Origin: Schistosoma haematobium
Taxonomy: Eukaryota > Platyhelminthes > Trematoda > Strigeidida > Schistosomatidae
Direction: 5' to 3'
Length of the DNA stretch: 64,000 nucleotides
NCBI RefSeq assembly: GCF_000699445.3
Contig: NC_067198.1
Coordinates: forward strand, 37,299,523-37,363,522
Position 1 is the stretch's first letter. Each line of letters begins with the position of its first letter. Under the pieces are notes generated by a model. That model worked only from the letters and a program-made list of their open reading frames with translations, had not been told where the DNA came from and searched no databases. A program made the position numbers and the translations under genes. Below are positions 11,501 to 25,528 of this stretch, in pieces.

Positions 11501-14500
11501 CGTACAAAAAGGCACCAAATATATGTGCTCCACACTTCGTCACTCGCTTTGTGTGAATCCTGAAATACTGCCCGTGCGCCCAAACAGAAGCAGGAGGTTT
11601 TCTTAAGGGGCCACACTTCGAGTCTTCGATCTAAAGGTCTAATCCACAAAGCAATGGAGCGACGTGGGGAGATGCATTCCCATAGTAGCCGGGGACCAAG
11701 AATTGGTTCATATTCCATTTGTTCCTTCAGGATCCTGGAGCTCATGTGCACTATTGATGTGGAATCAGAGTTCTCTCCTAGGTGAACTCTTCGTGTCCGC
11801 CAACCCGGTTAAAGCGCCGGACACTCGGTTTTCGTCTTCTCAATTTCGTAAACAAGGGACTTCATTGTCAGTGATTGTCTACGCGTGGCCATGTGAGAGT
11901 ATTCTGAGAGGGAGAGATGACTCTTCACCCTCAGTCGTACCAGGTCATTTGAGGGCTGTTAAAAGCGTATAGAACGTAAAACCAATTATAAAGGTTGAGT
12001 TATTGTTCTTTAGATAAATTAGTTTTCATGGTTTTAATCAATTATTTCATATTTGTCAATTTGCTTAATTCTAACCTAAAGCTTTCTAGGTATTTATTCA
12101 TTAATATTCTATGTTTTTGGCGTTTTTAAAAAAATTTAATTAGCATACAATTAACGATATAAATAAGTCGTTCAATTTTGAAACAAAAATTTCACAAAAA
12201 TAAACATCTATTGAGACTTCAGTTGTGCTTATTTTCATATTTATGACCAATCACATGAATTACAAACCGAAATAAATAGTACTTGTAATCACTTATTATG
12301 GTCTAATTGACGATATTTAGATAAAGCGGATATTTACTTGTCTTGTTTATCCAATGAAAAAGAATAACAGTAATAAAATTCATAGAATAATTGTTAGTGA
12401 GATGTAAGTTTCTAGGTTCCACTCAAGATAAATCTATGCCAACAGAAACAACTAATCAATTGAAGTCGTTTGTATTTACAATTTGGAGAATAGACAAAAC
12501 TATAAGAACAATGCTTAAATATTTACTGCTACATTTCATAATTAAAAGTTTAGCTGTCTGTCATCAAGAAAGCATATATCGAACTGTGATGATAATTATC
12601 ATTTGGATAATTATTGATTTCAGTGAAGAATTGAATTGAATCGCATATCCATTGCACAAGTGGTTGGTTGTCTAAACTCAGTAGCTAAGTGAATAGCACG
12701 ATGCCATTTGAAGTAAACGGTGCTGGGTTGGAGTTCCGGAGTGAAAATCAACTCTGGGATTCAGGTACATCCATCTGACAAGTTCCAAACAGGACGAAAT
12801 ATGTGTCCTGGATTTCACTGTTAGCTACATTTTATTTGTTCTATATCAATTTGTTTCTTGATGGCTTTATCTAAGTAATCCCACATACCAACCAAGACTG
12901 AACCAATTTTAGTCAAAAATAACGGGATAACTTAAAACATTTCAAATTTGATAATAGAAACTAGTTATAAAATCGAATTTTTAAGGGATTAATTTATCGA
13001 CGACTGTGTAAACGTATGGGGTACATAGGAAGTTATATGACAAACCAATGAAATACTAGATAAGACGGTAACATTTTGATTATACTGTGAATTAGTGAAA
13101 GAAATCAATTAAAAAAAGAGAAGTGTTTCATTATTCCTTCAAAGTTGATAATCAAATAAATAATTCTTTTTGTAAAAAAGTTACCGCATCTATTCTAATA
13201 AACATTTGAGAATAATTCACAGTACACGTGTTTAAATTTTGATGAAATAAGAATAAACACAACAAGAGTGTATATTATAAATGTGAGAATCTTTTTGAGT
13301 CATCTATAACTCTATTTACAACCATGTCAACAATTTCTAAAGAAAGATGCGTTTAAATCTAATGGATAATATCTTTTCATGAACTATCAAACTATTTGTA
13401 GGTATCATTACCGAGGTTTGATTTGATAATTTCGAATGAATTGAGCATTGGGTAGATTGTTATAAATAAATAGCATATTTGCCACTACTTCTGAAGTAGT
13501 GACTTACACTAAGCCACGAAACGTCAGAAAATCTAATTTTTCTACTCATTGGGATATTACAAATATACTAGTTATTTATATCAAACTATTTGAAAAGACA
13601 TGTATTAATGATGCTTAAACAACACATATACTTTGTAATACACTCGATTTTACATTCAAAATTATTTGTTCATGTCTTCTGGGTTTTTTTTAAATGACTA
13701 AAAACAGTAGAGATTTTCATAGTCTTTTTTATCGCTTACTTATGTTAATCTTAATACTTCCATTTAACCGAGTTGATTTAGTGTGGACTTACGCTGAAAA
13801 AGAAAACATGTGTTTGATCGTGATCTAGTCAAATTAAAAACTTTAATTCAATTATGTTTTTAATGTTTCAGTCAATACTTTTATTTCTCCGTAGACGTTC
13901 CATGTTCACATGTAAATTGAATTTCATTTCACTTCTTCAGTTTCCTCCAACAAATAAACTTTCTTTTTAAATGCGTGGTGATGATGTTTGAAGCGAACGG
14001 TACTGGCCTCTAGTTCCTAAGTGAACATCAAATTTGGGGTGCAGGTACATCCAGCTGAAGTGTCCCAAACAGGACGAAACATGCGTTCTAGATTCCACTG
14101 CTAGCCACCATCTCTATTTGCTTATAAATCTTGTGTATATTAAAACAAAAATCAAATGACTTCTCTTATACTAATTGTAAGTTAACAAATTCAACTTTCG
14201 ATCATGAAAAAGAAACCATTTTTGACAGACATTTTGGGCTAGCTGTTCTTTTTTCTATTTCTATTCATTTGATTGTAACGCAATTCGATTAAATTTTGTA
14301 ATTTCCTTATGAAAAGTACGTCAAGTTCAATTCGTTATGCAAACATTCAGGAAAAAGTTTATTTTAAATCATAAGTAAGTTTAAAATATAAATTTAATAT
14401 TTTTGTAAGTAGTATTTAAATTGAAGTGAAAATGTTGTTCATACAGAAATGAAGTTAGACGATTGAATCGGTTACTGTACAACGATTTCTTTGGTAACCA

Positions 14501-17500
14501 TTTTTAAAAAAAAATAATGAAGTACACAATAAAATACCTGGTTTATTTTTTAATGTGAATCGTGTTTATTCCCCTTTGATTACAGGATTTATGTATTGAT
14601 GTATATGATGAAGCAGATCGTCGTTTAACAAATTCATTTCTTGAAAATCTGGATACATTTAATAATCAGAAACATTTAAACAACTATTCAGTATTCAATG
14701 GTTCTAATGTTAGCAAGACTGATGCAGACGAAAACAATGAAAACAATAACAACAACGTCAGCACAAAGAATGAACTACATAATAGTATCGTTAAAGAGAC
14801 CAGACCTGACTCTAGACCATCTTTACATAAAACAACAACACTACGTCAAACATCTGCAATTACTAATTTAACGCTATTTTTTCTACCTCCAAATACAACT
14901 TATTCATCAGTACGTAATCAAGCACGTCAAAAATTAGGTCGACTATCTACCATTGAATTTCATACTTTAACATTAGATGTTCTCACTGAAGCATCGATAC
15001 GTTTATTGCCATTATTTTTACCATTGACCAATGTAATAAATCCGACTAGTACAGCTGTTACTGCTCCAGCTACAACGACTGTTGAAATGTCTTTCAAAAA
15101 ATCACGAAAAACACACCATTCATATACAGACTATTTTAATACAGATAAACGACAACAATTGAATGAATTTATTGTTGCGCGTCGTAACGGTCCTTTACCA
15201 TCGTTACCATCACCTAAGACAAAAGATAATCATATAGATGATGTTGGACGTTTACATAGTACTAATAATAGTGATGGTAGTAGTAGTCCATGTGATAATT
15301 TAAATAAACAATTGAATAATGAATGTAATGATATTTTACAAGAAACATTGATTTCAGAGAATTTACCAGATAATGAAAATTTACGATTAGAAATGTCATC
15401 CTCATCATCACCACCGGTGAATGCAAAAAGTGAAATTTTATTGGAGAAATTCGTTCGTTCTCGTGATGACCCTGTATATGATCAGGTAAGTGGTAATTGT
15501 AGAGAAAAATCTCGTCACTTTGTCTAATTACAGTTTTCTATTTCTATTTATTAGTTTAAACCTATTGTGTTGAACATCTAACCTGAAAATACTTAATACG
15601 TTAATGATCAACAAATACAGAAAATTATGTTGCCGGTAAGGTTAATGAATGCTCTTAATGATGATGAACTAATCATTAATAACTCGTTTCCATATCATCT
15701 GTATTCATTCATTCACTCACTCACTAACTCACACACTCACTAATTAACTAATTAGATGAATTGTTACACTTCACAAAAGTACAGTAAAAGAAAAAAACTG
15801 AGTAGTTAAATATCAAAGAGATCATGATAGTTGTAATATCAGGGTTAGCGAAATTCCCCGGTACAGCCGACGGTGGGGAGGTTCTGCTCTTTCTCCAGAA
15901 ATACTTATGGACACGCGTATATAGCCACTATCAGGGAAGTCATACCCACCACTTCGGGATGAGGGTGCTGTTTACGAAGTTGAGAGGACAGAAAGCGAAT
16001 GTCCGCCGCCTGGATTGCGTTTGCGGCTACAGACGATTCATCTAGGGGAGTTGAACATGGTGTAGATGGGTTCCAGGATACTAAGGGAACGTATGGCATA
16101 TGAGCCTATTATTGGTCACCGGCTATCATATGACCGCACCTTTTAACGTTGCTCCATTGCCTTGTGGATTAGACTTCTAGGTCAAATATTCTGGGAGTGG
16201 CCTCCTAAGAAAACCGCCTGCTTCGGTTTGGGGACCCATTTATTTATTTATTTATTTGGACACATGAATATTGGTACAAGAGAGCGCCAATATATATGCG
16301 CCATACAGAACAATGAAAATTCGAAGAGGAATACAAAGAAAGAAAAAAAAGCTAAGGAGCACAAAAAAAAGAGAGAACAATAACGAAGAGATTGGTGTAA
16401 GGTAATGTGCTAGTAATCAGGGAACGCAAAGGTACAATCGGAAGAAATCTTTCAGGTAAGGGATACACAACCACTTTTTATGAAGAATGTAAAAGAAGGT
16501 TACAGCAGGATCGCCACTGGCTTCTATTCTGAGCCATATCTGATAACGTCTCTAGCCACTGTGTAGCACCACCTCTCGGACCCCAACCAGAGAGTCGTGA
16601 AGGACCGACACAAGCCAGCCCTCCACAGCTTTCTTTCATACGACGACACCATGTCATACACTGACCACCTCTCCGCTTCTTCCAACCAGTCCCAGCGTCG
16701 GTAAATAATGCACGATATGGAATTCTGTGGGACGACATTCGTGGAACATGTCCAAGCCACCGAAGTCGGTGTTTCAAGATAGTGACACCAATTGAATTAT
16801 CATCTCTGTGCCCGAACACACGATGCCGAACCTCTGCATTACTGACATGGTGTTGCCACTGGATGTTAGCAATCCTTCGGAGGTAACGATGATCAAACAC
16901 AGAGAGTCGTCTAACATTCTCAACTCGGAGAGACCAGGTTTCACAAGCATAGAGCAAAACTGCTCTCACCGACGCGTTGTAGATCCGACCTTTTACAGCC
17001 AGACTAACATCACGAAGGCGCCAGAGGTGGCCCAGATTGGCATAAGCCGCTCTGGCTTTCACTATTCGTGCATTGATCTCATCACTCACACCCCCACCAG
17101 CACTTATGCAGCTACCCAGATACACGAACTTCTCGACTACGTCTATCTGCTCACCATCCAGGGTGAGTACAGGATTGGAATCCTGCCAGTCTTGTAGAAG
17201 TACTTTGCACTTCAAAGGTGCAAAGCACATACCATACCTACGGACACTGATTGTCAACTGATTAAGTGCGGATTGCATGCCTTGGGCATTATCGCACAGT
17301 AAGACAATATCGTCCGCATACTCAAGGTCGAGAAGTCTTTCTCTAGGCAACAGATCTACACCACCATTACTTACGTTCATCAGAGCTGTTTCCAGAATGT
17401 CATCGATGGCAAAGTTGAAGAGGAATGGTGAGATTGGACAACCCTGCCTAACCCCACTGCTCGAATGGAACAATGGAGAGAGGTGGTTGTGTGCCCTCAC

Positions 17501-19904
17501 TCTGCCTGAAGTGTTTGTATATAGGGCTTTTAGGATGTTAATAAACTTCTCAGGCACACCCTTCTTCAATAGACCATCCTAGAGAACAGCCCTGTCCAAC
17601 GAATCGAAGGCAGCCCTGATGTCGAGAAATACTACGATTGTTGGCCTTTGATAAGTATGGCGGTGTTCTAACATTTGGCGGAGGGTGAAGATATGATCAA
17701 TACATCCTCGACCAGAACGAAACCCAGCCTGCTCCTCGCGAGTCAATCTTTCTCGGGTTTTGAACAACCTACGAAGTATGACGGAAGCCAATAGCTTGGA
17801 CGCAATCGGAAGTAGACTTATCCCCCGATAGTTGTTGCAGGAACGACGTGAACCCTTTTTAAAGATAGGGACAACTATCGACTCATTCCATGACGTTGGT
17901 ACACTCTCTAGTTCCCAAACATTTGTAAACAACGTCGTCAATTCCTTAGTCAAAAAGTCACCACCATCTTTAAAAAGAGTCGGAGGTAAGTCATCTGAGC
18001 CAGGTGATTTGTAACGCTTCAAGAGTTGGAGTTCCTTGCGAACTTCCTCCTCGGTTGGTGGGTCAGTCGTCACCGGCCATGGAGGACAGGACAGTCTGAC
18101 CGATGTTGCCGGATCAGCAGGCCAGTTGAACTGCCCTTCGAAAAATTCTGCCCATCGTCCAAGACGTCGATGGATGTTAGTGATTAGCATCCCATCATCC
18201 TCGCAGATTGTTTCTCTCACACCAGACTTCTTGCTGCCAGTGGCTCGGATGAGCTGGAAGAGCTTCCGGTAGTTACCAGATGCAGCTGCTGCTTCCAGCT
18301 CATTAGCACGCTTCGACCACCAGGCTTCTCGGTCCTTACGCAAGCTTTGCTCAATTTCCTTATGTAACATCCTTCGTTTATGGTCAAACTCACGGTCACC
18401 CGGAGTAGACCGACGGGCTTCAATGAGTTGTAAGGAACCTGCAGAAACCCAGTGCTTACAAGCGGGACGTTTCGCAAACCCACAACTGACTGTACCCGCC
18501 ATTTTCATGGCGTCATGCAATTGCAACCAATGCTCATCTATACTTTTCGGTGTAGTGGTAGCTAGCCTAGAGGCTAGCTCGGTTGGATACTTACTTGCAA
18601 CAGAAGTTGCAACCAGCTTGCTAATATCAATCCGTTGATGGCGGTCACTTCGTTGTCCACTGAAAAGTAAGGCAAGATTGGCGCAGACCAAGGCATGGTC
18701 AGAGTCCAGATAGGTACTCCAAAAGGAGCTGCAGTCTTGTACACAACCACGCCAGCGGTAGCTGATCGCGATGTGATCAATCTGAGTCCAGGCTTGAGAT
18801 GCAGAGGGAGGACGACAGGTGGCACATAGGCGATGACTGTGCCGGAAGTTAGTGCTAGCCAGAAACAGGTTGTGGTCTGTGCACAGTTGCAGTAGACGGT
18901 CCCCGTTATCTGACCTGCGACCAACGAGTCTTCATCGGCCACCTAAACGACTCTCTTCTGTGCCTAGACGCCCGACCTGAGCATTCAAGTCTCCGGCTAG
19001 TACTACAATATCTGTCGAACGCACTTTCTGGAGAAGAACAGTTAACTGGTGGTAAAGCTCATCCTTGATTGCATCTGGGCTGCAATCTGTTGGGGCATAG
19101 GTGGAGATGACGAAAAGACATCGTTTCTAACGCCGATTTCTTCTCACTTTGATGGAACTCTCTAATCTAATAGCACATAACCGACTGTTGATGGGGATCC
19201 AATCGACTAGTGCTGCCTCAGCTCTAGCGCTCAGTGTGACACCAACGCCAGCAAGACCAGACGAAGATGCCACAGGGTCCTCGGATAAGCGCACGTAAAA
19301 CAAGCTTTTGAAGTGACAGATGGAGATCGAATTTGTAGTACTTCACCAGAGTCTTGAATATGGGTCTCGGATTATTTATTTGAACACATATATATTGGTA
19401 CAGGAGTGCGCCAAACATATATGCGCCACACAATTTCAGTTCATTAATTGCGTGTGGGCTGCGTTACTGCCCGGGTGCCCAGACCGAAGCAGGTGGTTAT
19501 CTTAGGGGCCACACCTGAGCCTTTGACCTAAAGGTCTAACCCACAAGGCAGTGGAGCATCGTAAGGAGATGCAGTCCCATGGTAGCCGGTGACCAACGAT
19601 TGGTTCATATGCCATTTGTTCCCGCAGGATACTGGAGCAGTCTCGGATAGATAGCAGACATCGATATTAAGACTTTCCAAAGACATAGCCAGCCCTATCT
19701 GTTGACCAACCTGCATAAGTGTGCGAACGTTGAAGGCTGCCAGTTTGAATGGCGCACGTGGTTTCAGAAAAACTGCTTCAGTACTCATATTCGATGGTAA
19801 CATACAATTTTCGACCGGACAGTGACTCGAGAACGCTTAGATACAGTCGGATTTCCACCAAAGACGAGCCACTGTATAAGTATAAAAGAGGGTGAATAAT
19901 GTGG

Positions 19905-19941
<37 letters not shown>

Positions 19942-22900
19942 TAATAATAGTAGTAGTAGTAATAATAATAATAGTATTAATAATGACAATAATAGTAATG
20001 ATAATTATTTGAATTGATTGATTGTTTTTCGGAGCGAGAAAAGTAGTTGCCATAGTCATAGAGTTCATCGTTTGTGTGTGGGCTGTGATACTGCCCGGGT
20101 GCCCAAACCGAAGCAGGTGGTTATCTTAGGGGCCACTCCCCGAGCCTTTAACCTAAAGGTCTAACCCACAAGGCAGTGGAGCATCGTAAGGAGATGCAAT
20201 CCCATGGTAGCCGGTGACCAACGATTGGTTCATACACCATTTGTTCCCGCAGGATACTGGAGCCCATGTGCACCATTGGTTTGTGATCCGGTTAAAGCGC
20301 CGGACATTCGCTTTTCGTCCTCTCATTTTCGTAAACAACACCCCCGCCACGAGAAGGCAATGAGTAGGACTTCCTTGGCAGAGGCTGTATACGCGTGGCC
20401 GTGTGAGAGTATTTCGAGAGGGAGAGCGGACTCACCCCACTCTCGGCCATACCAGGGCATTCGGGGGCAGGGAGTATCCCAGCCTACAAATAATTTTCTT
20501 CTTTTGGGGCATATATATTTTCTTGCCCTTTTGTACCGATGTTTTTGTGTTTATATACATGAAGAAATAAAATAGATAAATATGAAGACCATAGTTTGAA
20601 AAGAACGAATGCATTTACTAAACGGAACGTACGTAATGATATTGAAGATTAGTGTTTAGATGGAAATTAGGAATGAATTTATTCTGCATTATTACGATAT
20701 ATCCTTATTTATGCCATTTAATAACCACTTGATACAGTTTTCGTTAGCGAAAGGAAATTTACATTCATCATAAAAACTAGATAAGTTGAGGTCAACCTAG
20801 CAATTATCGTTTGATTATGCTTCCTTTCATTTATTCATAATGTTATCTCCTTATTTGTGTAGTACGTAGATTATCGGTGTACTACTGTATACGATTTTAT
20901 ATGTATTAAATAAATTAAGTGTTATAGTGAAATATCGACTTAAACAGTGTCAATTAATCATTTCTCATCTATATTTGATAAATTAGTTTTCATACAATTA
21001 ACTTAAAATTATAAAGTAAATTACCTATTTAATTCTTTCTACTTTTCAAGGGTTCTCTAGCTATAGTGTGCTTTTGTTTCTTAGTGAAAAATGAACACAT
21101 TCAACTTGAAAAGTTTTCTTTGAAACTAATTTACACATGATTCCTTGGAATTCTTATTGTTCAACCATTATTAGTATAGTTTTTCAAGTGCATTAAAAAT
21201 CAGATAGAACTTAGTGCTTTATCATTTTATCATTTCAACATACAAGATAAATTTTAAGATTTACACCTACCAGTTATAAATTGTGAAATTTAATATTTAT
21301 CCTTATCTCTCTGATACTGTTATAACTAAGTATTTAAAATGTACTGGCTTATTGATTAAGGTGTTAAACTTTCAACTGCCAAGTCCAAGATTCAAACCCA
21401 GTTCCTCTTATTTCACTTGGAGCAACCGGATAGTATCATTAACCCAAACACTTCAAGTGTGGCTCATACTCAAGTACCTGCTTAATGAGTCTGATTATAT
21501 CATATGTATTCGTTAGAAGTTTTGGATTAATAAATCCAATGAATAATTCTGTTTGTTCAATCCCTCTCTAATATAGAAATACAGATATCATCAACATAGA
21601 TTTTGGCACAGATGTGTGTTGTCTAAAGTTGCTACATTGGATTAGGATAAAGAGATAAGAATAACAAAATCGTCGAAGTGATGTAGTAGCAATGATATAA
21701 AGAAAGGTTCGACTTTGGAATACAGCTTGAAATGTATGTATGAAGAGAAACTGGAATTGACGATCGATAGGGAAGATGAAGAGTGAATGGATGTGGGTTA
21801 TTGTGAACGGTTGTCAGCTATGCCACCTAAATTACCTAAACACTGATTACAGTTATCTCATGGACCTCAACTATGTAGTCAACATCTGCCAGAATGGCTC
21901 AGCCCAATAGTCAATGACGTAATGAACTGATACCACATTTTGTTTTAGTTGTGCCTAACATTTTTCGAACCTAGTACGTCATTAACAAGCATTGCTCGTG
22001 GACGTAGGTGGTGGTTAAGCCTACTTAACATATTTCCTAATCATTTCAGTCGATAAGTATTTACCACCTAAGAATAACACTTAAGAGAAATTTATTTCAC
22101 TTTCAGTGATAAAAAATCATTAATAATTTACGCATAGCTTTGTACAATTGTTTTTAAATGGTTAATGTAAAATTGTTATTTAACCATATCGATCTATTGG
22201 GACCCCACATATTAATGCTACCATTTTTAACATCGTCATCATCAGTACACATACTATTTTTTTCTAGCGGTGTTTGTAATTATACTATTGGTGCAATTGA
22301 AGTGAATGTGTTATTCACAGGTATCATGAGTGAGTGAGAGAGAATAAGGCTTATTAGACCTTTAGTAGTTGAATGAATGGCTTTGATAATTACAAGAATA
22401 TGTATAAATTTTTATGCAACAGATAGTTCATTTTGTTTTGTGACTTGAACATAAGCTCCAGTGAAACATTTAATTTATTTACATTAGTCGTTTGAATCTT
22501 CCCGTTAATGTTATGGACTACAATTAAGTAATCTTTTTTATATATAGTTCACCTGTGCGGATAGCCTCGATATTGACATTAAGTTACAAGCATTTTAAGT
22601 ATCGTTCAATGGCGGCTGTCAGTGAAATCCAGGACGGGCGCCTGGTTCTATTAGTTATTCATCAGCTGCATGTACCGAGACTCGAACTCGTTATCTCCGG
22701 CTTCAAACGCCCAACCTCACACTTTGCCAACCTTAATGTTGGGGATGCTAAATCCCCAGAAATCACTTGGTGAACTTTTTTTTTGTAATTTTATTTCGAA
22801 AATTTGAATCCCTCGCTCTCGCTTTAAAAACACACATTCTTACCTTCAGATTGTATTTCCCACTTGAAAGAACCATAAATGTCATTGGCTCGTTCTCTCT

Positions 22901-25487
22901 TTTAATATGCTATTTTGTGATGTTTCCCAAATACGTTTTTATGCTGTATGCATATACGCTTGCATTGTGTGGTTGTCATTGTCCGTGCTTCTGTCTGCTT
23001 GTGGGATGTACCTTTCCCTCATGTGAACCATGTCTTCTCTATCTAATTAGCGCGGCTGGGACACATCGGAATATTTAAGCTTGTCTTGTCGTTGCGTCTC
23101 TGACCCTTCGTTCCGTTCACCGATCAGGTGATCTCATAATCTTTTCAAACATAACACTTATTTGTCGAATTTGATTATTTATTATTAGAAAATAAATTGT
23201 GTAGTTATTGTTGTATATTTTGCCTAGTCAGATTGTGAATATTACTGAAAACAAAATTTAATCACTGCTAATAATAGTAATGGTAACAATACTGAATCAT
23301 GAATACACACTGTTAAGGTGTCTTATACATTATTATTAATGTACTATCTAACAATATCATTCAGTTTATGTTCCTCGTTTCAAATAGAAATAATTTGTAA
23401 AAAAAAATAAGCGTAAACTTTGAGTGTAAACAAATAATTCACATTCACACAAAACTTCCTAATGTAAATGAACTTTCTTTGTTTGTCTTTTTATATTTTA
23501 AGAGAGTTCAGGGTAAAATATAAACTTCTGATAGACTAGAATAAAGTTTTTTGGAAGCATATATATCGTTTATAGCAAACAATGATATTGTCAATGTTAT
23601 TAATGAGTCATACCACTTACCTAAAATAATAATAGTACAAGGTTAGATGAGACACTAAGTAAAGAATGTCATATATTAGATACAAATTGTTGTTATTGAA
23701 TATAAATATTCCTTCCTAATTGTTTTTTTTGTTTGTTTGTAAATGTTATCAGTTAAAGCTTGTGAAATAGTACTTTATTGAGGTTATCTTCTCAGGATGT
23801 ACATATATAGCAAAAATGATTGATTAATTACAGTCCATAGTATAAAAAAACGATAGTTTACAAATATTTAATGTCTTCATACCTGTTGAACAAGTTAGTG
23901 ACTATTTGGACTCACTAGCCCAATAATGAATGCGTTGGGTGTTTAAAACAATATAAACTAGATTCAAATATTAGTGTAAGAATACACACTGGAATACAAG
24001 TGCATACAACTGACGAGTCCCATATAAGAAGAAACCCGCATCCTAAATCATACTGCTTTCTATGTGCTAAATACACCAAAACTTGTAACACAACGCTATT
24101 ATCGAGGTAATCCGCTGATAATGCACCTATGATACTTGAAACTGATCAGTTGCAGTCTTAAATATCAAAAACAAGGAATTATAGAGGCTTACTGATGTAT
24201 CAGTTAGTTTTAATGTTTATTAAAGACTAATTTTACAACTCAAGTATTTTATTATATAATTAATGTGAATTATTCACAGAATAGTGTGATTACTAGTCGA
24301 AAGTGTTAGTAGTCAGTTGATTGGTTACTTATCTGATCAGAGGTTCGTTTCAACTATTAGAACCTGAGTGTTCTGTTAGTGGTATCATTCGACACTATAC
24401 AATCGATAGAGCTTACTACAAAGAAATAGTCTCATCATATATGAAAACATCTTAGAAACTATCACATGGATTTTAAAACCCTTCAAAATCAGAATCAATT
24501 AAAAGGCAACACAATATCTTATACAAACTAGCAGAGGGCAAATGCAATATTCTTGTCAAAATAAATTGTATCGATTGCGACAATTACTACATTAGGTAGA
24601 TCAATTCGTAATCAGTAGGGACGTCGACAAATCATATTAACTAATCAATAATATAAGGGACAGCCAATCACATGATCAAAGCTCAACAAAGCAAGACAGT
24701 CAAAAGGGATATAAAGTCAACAAGGTTAAAAACACCTCTTTAGACAGATACTCACGGACAATCAGATAGGTAACTTTAGACTTCAACAAATTGTTCTTAA
24801 TTTTGAGTTTATGTAAAGCTTCTTAATGTTTCATAGTCAAAATACTCTGCAAGATTATGTTTACTATTGAAGTTTTCTATTGTTTTCGATCTTCTGCTTT
24901 ATCTGTCTCCAAGTTAATTTTTACTCTTACTCGTAATTCTCTTCTTTCTCTGTGTGTGTTCTGATTTGACCAAATGTGAACCATTAACTAAGTTATTTCC
25001 TAAGTGAATATTACTTGGTGAAGTAAACTACGTGAGGTTATTTCACTTTTGTGGTTTCTAACCAATGAAAAGAACCATAAGAAATGATTGTACAATGAGT
25101 ACCTTTTTGCATAAATATAGTGTATATGTATGTATGTATGTGTTCTGGAATTATCTACAATCATTAGTTTTATATTCTAGATAATATTGTGTATAAAAGT
25201 TTGTATATGATGCTACTTGATATTAGCGTAGTCGTGTTCAGTAGACCAAAGAGTAAATCAATAGCATTTAAGTAAAGAATCAATTTGAACAAAATATATC
25301 ATTGATTTCGAGGTTAATGTTAAACTCCGGTTAAATTATTCAGTCTCTTGTAACATTTTCAGTCGCTTTAAAGTGTAAAACACGTGATTTGACAGTTTAG
25401 CAGTTTATTTTAACAGTTAACCAGTTGGATATACTGTTATATCCGAGTGTAGATTAAATTATGGGTAAATTCTGAGAATTGTTTACG

Positions 25488-25528
<41 letters not shown>

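Noticed and set aside
13480..13510. Short palindrome CACTACTTC-T-GAAGTAGTG
   Set aside because: A 9-bp hairpin alone in AT-rich sequence; no repeat or element boundary is associated.
15700..15745. Run of CACTCACTCACTAACTCACACACTCAC possibly a CRISPR-like or regulatory repeat
   Set aside because: It is a degenerate tetranucleotide microsatellite; no spacers or unit structure.
22767..23078. 103-codon hydrophobic Cys-rich frame
   Set aside because: No motif, starts in a SINE boundary and has no support beyond openness.
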